Source: SCUN01 sp964343975 (lineage in GTDB: Bacteria > Acidobacteriota > Vicinamibacteria > Vicinamibacterales > SCN-69-37). Taken from it: 5,549 nt of DNA. The notes beneath the pieces were generated by a model. The model was not told the origin of the DNA. It did no database searches and saw only the letters and a list, made by a program, of their open reading frames with translations. How positions within the stretch are numbered: position 1 is the first letter of the stretch; each line of letters begins with the position of its first letter. The translations under genes were made by a program, and so were the position numbers. Of the stretch, positions 1-4,296 are shown one piece after another. The stretch is from the NCBI GenBank assembly GCA_964343975.1, contig CAYFLU010000204.1, positions 1-5,549 on the forward strand, given 5' to 3'.

Positions 1-1006
1 CTTTGAGTTCGGCGATGAGCGCGCGCGTGCCGGCCGGCACCGTGATGCCGAGTGCGTGTGCGATGGCCGTGGCGGATTTGCCGACGAGTTTCGGATTCGG
101 CAACCGTTGCGGCGTCACGAGGAGCTTCGCTAGCGCATCGGCTTCACTCGGCGACAGGAAGTATCCGCCTTGCGCCGTGAACTGCCGTTTCGCCTCCTCC
201 GCGATCGCCGCATCGACCACCACGGAGTTCGGCGACGAGCAGAGCACGCCGTTGTCGAACGACTTGCCCGTGAGGATGTCGCTCGCGGCCTTGGCGACGT
301 CGGCCGTGCGTTCGATGTAGCACGGCGCGTTGCCGGGCCCCACGCCGTAGGCGGGTTTGCCCGCGCTGTAGGCCGCGCGCACGAGGCCCATCCCGCCGGT
401 GGCCAGGATCACCGCCACGCCGCGGTGCTGCATCAGCTCCTGCGTTCCGGCGAGCGACACGGTCGTCATCCAGTTCACGGCGCCGTCTGGCGCGCCGGCC
501 GCACGCGCCGCGTCGGCGAGCACTTCGGCCACGCGCGTGATGCACTTGGCCGCCGACGGATGCGGCGAGAGCACGACGGGGCAGCGTGCCTTGAGCGAGA
601 TCAGGATCTTGTAGATGGCCGTCGACGTCGGGTTGGTCGACGGCACGACGGCGGCGACCACGCCGAACGGCTCCGCAATCTCGACGATCTTCTTCTCGTC
701 ATCCCGGCGGATGACGCCAACCGTCTTCATCGGGCGGATGAACTCGTGCACCCGCTCGGCGGCGAAGCAGTTCTTCTGGATCTTGTCGGCCAGCACGCCG
801 AAGCCGGTTTCTTCCACGGCCAGGCGCGCAAACTCCTCGGCGCGCGGGCGTGCCGCGGCGGCGACGGCATCCACGATCCGGTCGATCTGTTCCTGACTGA
901 ATTCCGCGAGGATCGGGGCGGCGCGCTTGGCGCGCTCCACGAGCGACCCGGCTTCCTGCACCGAGGCGGCGTCGCGTTCGGTGGGGACGACGGCAGGCTG
1001 TGCCAT
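1..1006 (-). CDS. CoA-acylating aldehyde dehydrogenase, BMC-associated (AdhE-N/EutE/PduP type), C-terminus cut by window edge
   Basis: The frame reads leftward from an ATG at 1006 without a stop to the edge, giving 335 residues; stand-alone family members run to roughly 460-500. It should oxidise an aldehyde to acyl-CoA with NAD+ and CoA. Visible family marks are the nucleotide-binding stretch VPSTNPTSTAIYK (121-133), SPHPS (147-151), ATGGMGLV (202-209), GVGPGNAP (221-228) and the catalytic loop FDNGVLCSSPN with Cys256. These resemble the aldehyde dehydrogenase half of bifunctional AdhE more closely than EutE (whose loop is NLPC). The start is 16 bases after the shell gene stop, with no good Shine-Dalgarno sequence, so translational coupling is likely. 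The N-terminus is about ten residues longer than AdhE but holds no obvious encapsulation peptide. A full AdhE fusion cannot be excluded because the C-terminus is missing; the shell-gene neighbour favours a metabolosome enzyme. The substrate cannot be told from the sequence. Confidence 0.93.
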   Translation of the reverse strand, partial: MAQPAVVPTERDAASVQEAGSLVERAKRAAPILAEFSQEQIDRIVDAVAAAARPRAEEFARLAVEETGFGVLADKIQKNCFAAERVHEFIRPMKTVGVIRRDDEKKIVEIAEPFGVVAAVVPSTNPTSTAIYKILISLKARCPVVLSPHPSAAKCITRVAEVLADAARAAGAPDGAVNWMTTVSLAGTQELMQHRGVAVILATGGMGLVRAAYSAGKPAYGVGPGNAPCYIERTADVAKAASDILTGKSFDNGVLCSSPNSVVVDAAIAEEAKRQFTAQGGYFLSPSEADALAKLLVTPQRLPNPKLVGKSATAIAHALGITVPAGTRALIAELK

Positions 1007-1022
1007 CGGACGAGATCAGCGC

Positions 1023-1319
1023 CTAGGCCTTGGCGGCCGGGGCGGCCGCGCGGGGGAGCACACGCTCGACATCGGCGTGCGGCCGGGGGATCACGTGCAC
1101 GGAGACCAGTTCGCCGACCCGGCGAGCGGCCGCGGCGCCGGCGTCGGTGGCCGCCTTGATGGCCCCCACGTCGCCGCGCGCGAGCACCGTCACGTAGCCG
1201 GCGCCGATGTATTCCTTGCCGATCAAGGTGACATTGGCGGTCTTCACCATGGCGTCGGCGGCTTCAATGGCGCCAATCAGGCCGCGGGTTTCGATCATGC
1301 CGAGCGCGTCGTGTGTCAT
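1023..1319 (-). CDS. BMC-H hexameric microcompartment shell protein (PduA/EutM/CsoS1 family)
   Basis: This 98-residue single BMC-domain protein (Pfam PF00936 by recognition) forms hexagonal tiles of a microcompartment shell. It matches the family end to end: ALGMIETRGL (5-14) leading into IEAADAMVKTANV (18-30), with Lys26 at the conserved hexamer-edge position; the pore loop YIGAG (37-41); RGDVGAIKAATDAGAAA (48-64); and HVIPRPH (75-81) with Arg79. It ends in an Ala/Pro-rich tail, AAAPAAKA. I chose the ATG at 1319 because MTHDALGMIE aligns with the usual PduA N-terminus. An in-frame TTG at 1343 would add eight atypical residues. The pore carries Ala40 where PduA has Ser and EutM has Gly. It is the first gene of a leftward unit, directly upstream of an acylating aldehyde dehydrogenase, the classic pairing of a catabolic BMC. 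Confidence 0.96.
   Translation of the reverse strand: MTHDALGMIETRGLIGAIEAADAMVKTANVTLIGKEYIGAGYVTVLARGDVGAIKAATDAGAAAARRVGELVSVHVIPRPHADVERVLPRAAAPAAKA
1033..1049 (-). other. GC-rich inverted repeat at the 3' end of the shell gene
   Basis: On the coding strand the arms GCGGCC and GGCCGC flank a five-base loop (GCCCC), seven bases before the stop codon. A hairpin here lies at the boundary of shell and enzyme genes, where it could stabilise the shell part of the mRNA or slow ribosomes before the next start. No T-run follows, so it is not an intrinsic terminator. It falls in Ala codons of the protein tail, so it may only reflect GC-rich codon choice. Confidence 0.3.
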
Positions 1320-1330
1320 GGACGGGGTGT

Positions 1331-1353
1331 TTCGCGGGCGCAAAATGCGCGAA
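1331..1353 (-). promoter_or_regulatory. Small hairpin in the presumed leader of the shell gene
   Basis: Two alternative stems occupy this stretch: GCGCA (1338-1342) with TGCGC (1346-1350) over an AAA loop, and an outer TTCGCG (1331-1336) with CGCGAA (1348-1353). It lies 11 bases upstream of the chosen ATG, where a Shine-Dalgarno sequence would be expected, and none is visible there. It might act on translation or mRNA stability of the BMC unit. No convincing -10/-35 pair for the leftward promoter was found. Confidence 0.3.
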
Positions 1354-1362
1354 GCGAAATCG

Positions 1363-1401
1363 CCGTAAGGCTAACATATTGAACACTTAGCAGCAATACG
1401 G
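1363..1401. promoter_or_regulatory. Nested inverted repeats in the divergent intergenic region (candidate operator)
   Basis: The inner repeat is GCTAA (1370-1374) with TTAGC (1387-1391), separated by 12 bases, 22 bases overall or about two helical turns. The outer repeat is CCGTA (1363-1367) with TACGG (1397-1401). Their centres differ by 1.5 bases. They sit in the only AT-richer patch of the window, between the BMC unit and the pilus-related unit, and overlap the candidate rightward promoter. This is where a dimeric regulator of one or both units would be expected. Short arms make chance a real alternative. Confidence 0.35.
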
Positions 1402-1407
1402 TAGCAT
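1379..1407 (+). promoter_or_regulatory. Candidate sigma-70-like promoter for the lipoprotein-lytic transglycosylase-pilC-pilB unit
   Basis: TTGAAC at 1379-1384 (four of six with TTGACA) and TAGCAT at 1402-1407 (four of six with TATAAT) are separated by exactly 17 bases. The expected transcription start, six to nine bases past the -10 element, falls at about 1413-1416. That is on or just before the ATG at 1416, so the mRNA would be leaderless or nearly so. This agrees with the absence of any Shine-Dalgarno sequence before that ATG. Confidence 0.4.
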
Positions 1408-1415
1408 GGCCACGC

Positions 1416-2312
1416 ATGCCTGAAATTCGCCAAATCTTCGAGCGTTCGCCGCGTCGTCGCCTGTGGGCGATCGCCGCCTTGGCCCTGGTGCTTGGCACCG
1501 GCGCCGCCTGTTCCAAGACCGACAACACGCCGCCCGTTGCCAACGTGAGCTTCAGTGCGTCGAAGACGCGCGTCGCGCTCGGCGGCCCCATCGATCTCAC
1601 GTTCCAATTCGACGTCACGTCGCCGATCAAAGACGACTATCGCGTGCTCGTGCACGTCGTAAATCCGGACGGTGACACCATCTGGATTGACGATCACGAC
1701 CCGGAGATTCCCACGTCGCAGTGGAAGCCCGGGCAGAAGATTCAGTACACGCGTCAGCGGTTCCTGCCGGTGCTGCCGTTCACGGGCGAGGCGTCGGTGC
1801 GCGTGGGGCTGTACCGCGGTGAGCAGCGACTGCCGCTGCAGGGCCCGGACGGCGCGCAGCGCACCTACAAGGTCGGCACGATCACGCTCCTGCCGCAGTC
1901 CGAGAACGTCTTCATCATCTACAAGAGCGGCTGGAATCCGCCGGAGTTCACGCCCGACAACACCCGCGAGTGGCAGTGGACGCAGAAGTCGGGCATCGTC
2001 AACTTCAAGAACCCGCGCCTTGACGTGACGCTGTTCCTCGAAACCGATGCGCGCGCGGATCTGTTCACGCCGCCGCAGCAGGTCTCGCTCGTCCTGAACG
2101 GCAAGACGTTCAAGACCTTCGCCGGCGACACCGCCACGGCAGTGCTGCAGCGGATCGCCATTCCGGCGGCGAGCCTCGGCACCGATGACATGGTGGAATT
2201 GCGGCTCGACGTCGACAAGACCTTCGTGCCGGCGAAGCTGCCGAACTCGAACAACACCGACACGCGTGAGCTGGGCATTCGCGTGTACCACCTCTTCGTG
2301 GATCCGAAATAG
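1416..2312 (+). CDS. Probable lipoprotein of unknown function, two beta-rich regions
   Basis: The 298-residue product begins with a basic stretch (RRR at 13-15), a hydrophobic core WAIAALALVLGTG (17-29) and Cys32. The sequence GAAC is an imperfect lipobox (Gly rather than Leu at -3), so lipidation is likely but not certain; Ser33 at +2 would suit outer-membrane sorting under the enterobacterial rule. The mature part looks all-beta: a region at about 41-160 (VANVSFSASK, YRVLVHVVNPDGDTIW, VRVGLYRG) and a second at about 165-298 (EWQWTQKSGIVNFKNPR, VSLVLNGK, ELGIRVYHLFVDP), each like an immunoglobulin-type sandwich. I do not recognise the family. It is the first gene of a unit with a lytic transglycosylase and PilC/PilB, so an envelope role alongside that machine is a contextual inference. 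The ATG at 1416 was chosen because the signal peptide follows directly. Confidence 0.85.
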   Translation: MPEIRQIFERSPRRRLWAIAALALVLGTGAACSKTDNTPPVANVSFSASKTRVALGGPIDLTFQFDVTSPIKDDYRVLVHVVNPDGDTIWIDDHDPEIPTSQWKPGQKIQYTRQRFLPVLPFTGEASVRVGLYRGEQRLPLQGPDGAQRTYKVGTITLLPQSENVFIIYKSGWNPPEFTPDNTREWQWTQKSGIVNFKNPRLDVTLFLETDARADLFTPPQQVSLVLNGKTFKTFAGDTATAVLQRIAIPAASLGTDDMVELRLDVDKTFVPAKLPNSNNTDTRELGIRVYHLFVDPK

Positions 2313-2315
2313 CCG

Positions 2316-2996
2316 ATGCGTCTCGTCGCCGCGGCCATCGTCGTGCTTGCCGGGGTCCTCGTGCCCCGGGCCGCCAGCGCGGACATCGTCCGCCTGACGA
2401 CGGGCGCGACGCTCAGCGTGAAGTCGGCCACGGCCGACGGCGACACGATGGTGATGGTGCTGCGCACGGGCGGTGAGATGCGCACGCCGCGGGCACTCGT
2501 GGCCGAGATTCTGGCTGACGAGGTGCTGCATGCGGACGCCTCCACCACGGTGGCGCTGCCTGGCTACGAGCCGCCGGTGGTGCCGAAGGCGACCAACTCG
2601 ATTCCCGAGCTGGTCGATCGGCTCGCGGCGCAGTTCGGCGTGCCGGCCACGCTCGCACACGCAGTGATCACGGTGGAGTCGAACTATCAGACGGATGCGG
2701 TGTCGCCCAAGGGCGCGATGGGCCTGATGCAGCTGATGCCGGCCACGGCCAAGCAGTATGCCGTCGCGGATCCCTTCGACCCGGAACAGAACCTCAGCGC
2801 CGGGTTGCAGCACCTGAAGAACCTGCTCGATCGCTACGGCAACAAGACGACCTCGGCCCTCGCGGCATACAACGCTGGCGAAACCGCGGTGGAGCGGTAT
2901 GGCGGCATCCCGCCGTATCGCGAAACGCAGGACTACGTCCGCCGCATCATGGCCCTCGTGAACGTCGCGAGCGACGTCAAGCGCGACAAGAAGTAG
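2316..2996 (+). CDS. Soluble lytic murein transglycosylase with N-terminal beta module (SLT/GH23 family)
   Basis: This 226-residue exported enzyme should cleave the MurNAc-GlcNAc bond of peptidoglycan, forming 1,6-anhydro ends. A signal peptide spans 1-22, with predicted cleavage after AASA. A short region at 23-70 (DIVRLTTGATLSV, VMVLRTGGEMRTP) looks like a small beta module. The catalytic SLT domain covers about 95-215: VESNY with catalytic Glu121, SPKGAMGLMQLMPATA (130-145), NLSAGLQHLKNLL (159-171), AAYNAGE (183-189) and PPYRETQDYV (199-208). All classical GH23 motifs are intact. The start lies three bases after the lipoprotein stop with no Shine-Dalgarno sequence, which suggests coupled translation. 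Its place before pilC and pilB suggests it makes gaps in the wall for pilus or secretion assembly; general wall turnover is the alternative. Confidence 0.93.
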   Translation: MRLVAAAIVVLAGVLVPRAASADIVRLTTGATLSVKSATADGDTMVMVLRTGGEMRTPRALVAEILADEVLHADASTTVALPGYEPPVVPKATNSIPELVDRLAAQFGVPATLAHAVITVESNYQTDAVSPKGAMGLMQLMPATAKQYAVADPFDPEQNLSAGLQHLKNLLDRYGNKTTSALAAYNAGETAVERYGGIPPYRETQDYVRRIMALVNVASDVKRDKK

Positions 2997-3012
2997 GCCG
3001 GGCGACGTCAAG

Positions 3013-3072
3013 AAACGGTAAAGACCGCAGCCGTTTGGCCGCGGGCGCAGTCTAAACCCGAGCGGAGGCTCG
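3013..3072 (+). promoter_or_regulatory. Structured leader before pilC with competing helices
   Basis: The 85-base gap holds a chain of complementary segments, each overlapping the next: A, AAACGG (3013-3018) with CCGTTT (3031-3036); B, CCGCAGCC (3025-3032) with GGCCGCGG (3037-3044), one A-C mismatch, GTTT loop; C, CGGG (3042-3045) with CCCG (3057-3060); D, CGAGC (3059-3063) with GCTCG (3068-3072), loop GGAG. Helix A could also combine with CCGC-GCGG pairing as an H-type pseudoknot. Helix D puts the ribosome-binding core in its loop. This layout would suit a translational switch, but GC-rich sequence forms such pairings readily. I recognise no known riboswitch class and no T-run for a terminator. 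Confidence 0.35.
3064..3068 (+). promoter_or_regulatory. Shine-Dalgarno sequence of pilC
   Basis: GGAGG lies 13 bases upstream of the GTG at 3082, somewhat farther than the usual 5-10. It is the only strong Shine-Dalgarno core before any start in this window, and it supports the GTG start. GGAG forms the loop of the small CGAGC/GCTCG hairpin. Confidence 0.55.
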
Positions 3073-3081
3073 AGAACACAC

Positions 3082-4293
3082 GTGGAGTTTCGCTGCAGGG
3101 TAGCCACCGCGACAGGACAGGTCCAGGAATCGACCTACGTCGCGGAAAGCGAAGAGCGGTTGCGGCACGAGCTGGAGGAGAAGGGGCTCTTCGTCCTTTC
3201 CATCCGGCGTGGTGGCGCGTCGCTTGGCGGCGTCCGCTTGCCTCAGCGCCGCAAGATTCCGCAGAACGACTTCATCCTCTTCAACCAGGAACTGGCCACG
3301 CTCCTCAAGGCCGGCCTGCCGCTCGTCCAGTCGCTCGACATCCTGCGCAAGCGGGTGAAGATTCCGCTCTTCAAGACGGTGCTCGACGACGTCTACGAGA
3401 AGATCCGGTCCGGCTCGGCGCTGTCCGAGGCGTTTGCCTCGCACGGGGACCTGTTCTCCGGCGTCTACACGGCGTCACTCCTCGCCGGTGAGAAGAGCGG
3501 CGCGCTCGAAGGCGTGCTGCGGCGCTACGTGCAGCACACGAAGATCATCGCGGCGGTTCGCGCGCGCACGATCTCCGCGCTGATCTATCCGGTCATCCTG
3601 ATGCTCCTCGCGGCCGTCCTCGTCGCGGGCATCGTCTTCAAGGTCGTGCCGCAGTTCGCGGAGTTCTTCGATCAAATGGGCCACGGCGCGCAGCTGCCGC
3701 TGGCCACGCGCATCCTCGTCGGCATCTCGACCACGCTCGTCAGTCAGCTCTGGGTGATCGGCCTCGTCACCGTCGGGCTCGTGCTCGCGGTGGCGGCGTG
3801 GTTGCAGCAGAAGGACGCGCGGCGCCAACTCGACGCGATGTTGCTGCGCGCGCCGTTTGCCGGCACGCTCGCGCGGAAGTTCGCGACGGCGCAGGTGGCA
3901 CGCACGGTCGCCACGCTACTGACCGGCGGCATCCCGCTCGTGAGCGCCGTCGAGACGGCCTCGAAGGCCATCGGCAATCAGGCCGTGGCCGCGGATCTCG
4001 CGGATGTCTCGCGGCAGGTCCGCGAGGGCAGTGGCTTCGGGTCCGCCCTCGCGAAGAAAGGCACCTTCCCGGATGTCGCCCTCGAGATGGTCGAAGTCGG
4101 CGAATCCACGGGCGCCCTCGCCGAGATGTTGAACAGCGTGGCCGACTTCTACGACGAGGAGAACGAGACGACGCTGACGCGTTTCGCGGGACTCGTGGAA
4201 CCCGTCCTCCTCATCGTGATGGGCATCGTGATCGCCGGCCTCGTGCTCGCGCTCTACCTGCCCCTGTTCCGGTTGTCGTCGTTGGTGAACTAG
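3082..4293 (+). CDS. pilC: Type IV pilus / type II secretion inner-membrane platform protein PilC/GspF
   Basis: The 403-residue polytopic protein is the platform that couples the cytoplasmic ATPase to pilin assembly. A short N-terminal part (1-60) with a VAESEERLRHELEEKG helix precedes two T2SSF repeats. The first runs from about 64 to 187 (FNQELATLLKAGLPLVQSLDIL, then YTASLLAGEKSGALEGVL) and the second from about 267 to 391 (ATAQVARTVATLLTGGIPL, then MVEVGESTGALAEML). Membrane segments are visible at about 166-187, 220-241 and 371-394. Length is typical of PilC/GspF. The start is GTG at 3082: no in-frame ATG or GTG lies just upstream, and MEFRCRVATATGQ matches the usual family N-terminus. 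The stop is three bases from the start of pilB. The sequence alone does not separate pilus from type II secretion use. Confidence 0.95.
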   Translation: MEFRCRVATATGQVQESTYVAESEERLRHELEEKGLFVLSIRRGGASLGGVRLPQRRKIPQNDFILFNQELATLLKAGLPLVQSLDILRKRVKIPLFKTVLDDVYEKIRSGSALSEAFASHGDLFSGVYTASLLAGEKSGALEGVLRRYVQHTKIIAAVRARTISALIYPVILMLLAAVLVAGIVFKVVPQFAEFFDQMGHGAQLPLATRILVGISTTLVSQLWVIGLVTVGLVLAVAAWLQQKDARRQLDAMLLRAPFAGTLARKFATAQVARTVATLLTGGIPLVSAVETASKAIGNQAVAADLADVSRQVREGSGFGSALAKKGTFPDVALEMVEVGESTGALAEMLNSVADFYDEENETTLTRFAGLVEPVLLIVMGIVIAGLVLALYLPLFRLSSLVN

Positions 4294-4296
4294 TCC

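Noticed and set aside
170..1159. Long open frame on the plus strand across the aldehyde dehydrogenase and shell genes
   Set aside because: It is antisense to two clearly recognisable genes and its product is an Arg/Gly/His-rich low-complexity sequence, the usual shadow of GC-rich codons.
1320..1343. Alternative TTG start at 1343 for the shell protein
   Set aside because: It would add MRPRNTPS, which does not match the family. The ATG at 1319 gives the standard N-terminus and length.
2971..3012. Direct repeat GCGACGTCAAG at 2971-2981 and 3002-3012
   Set aside because: It is a single 11-base pair of copies at the end of a coding region with no other sign of mobility or attachment site. Chance or a small local duplication is enough.
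3036..3051. Sigma-54 promoter before pilC
   Set aside because: TGGCC at 3036-3040 resembles the -24 element, but the GC expected at -12 is two bases out of register.
3025..3053. Intrinsic terminator after the lytic transglycosylase gene
   Set aside because: The hairpin CCGCAGCC/GGCCGCGG is present but is followed by GCGCAGTCTAAA with no T-run, so termination there is not supported.
3013..3072. c-di-GMP (GEMM) riboswitch before pilC
   Set aside because: A CTAAACC-like piece is present, but the GCAAACC and GACGCAAAGCC core and the tetraloop-receptor layout are missing, so I did not assign the class.
1371..3107. 578-residue open frame on the minus strand opposite the lipoprotein and transglycosylase
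   Set aside because: The product is dominated by Arg, His and Val with no domain, and the opposite strand carries intact signal peptides and GH23 motifs. It is a codon-bias artefact.
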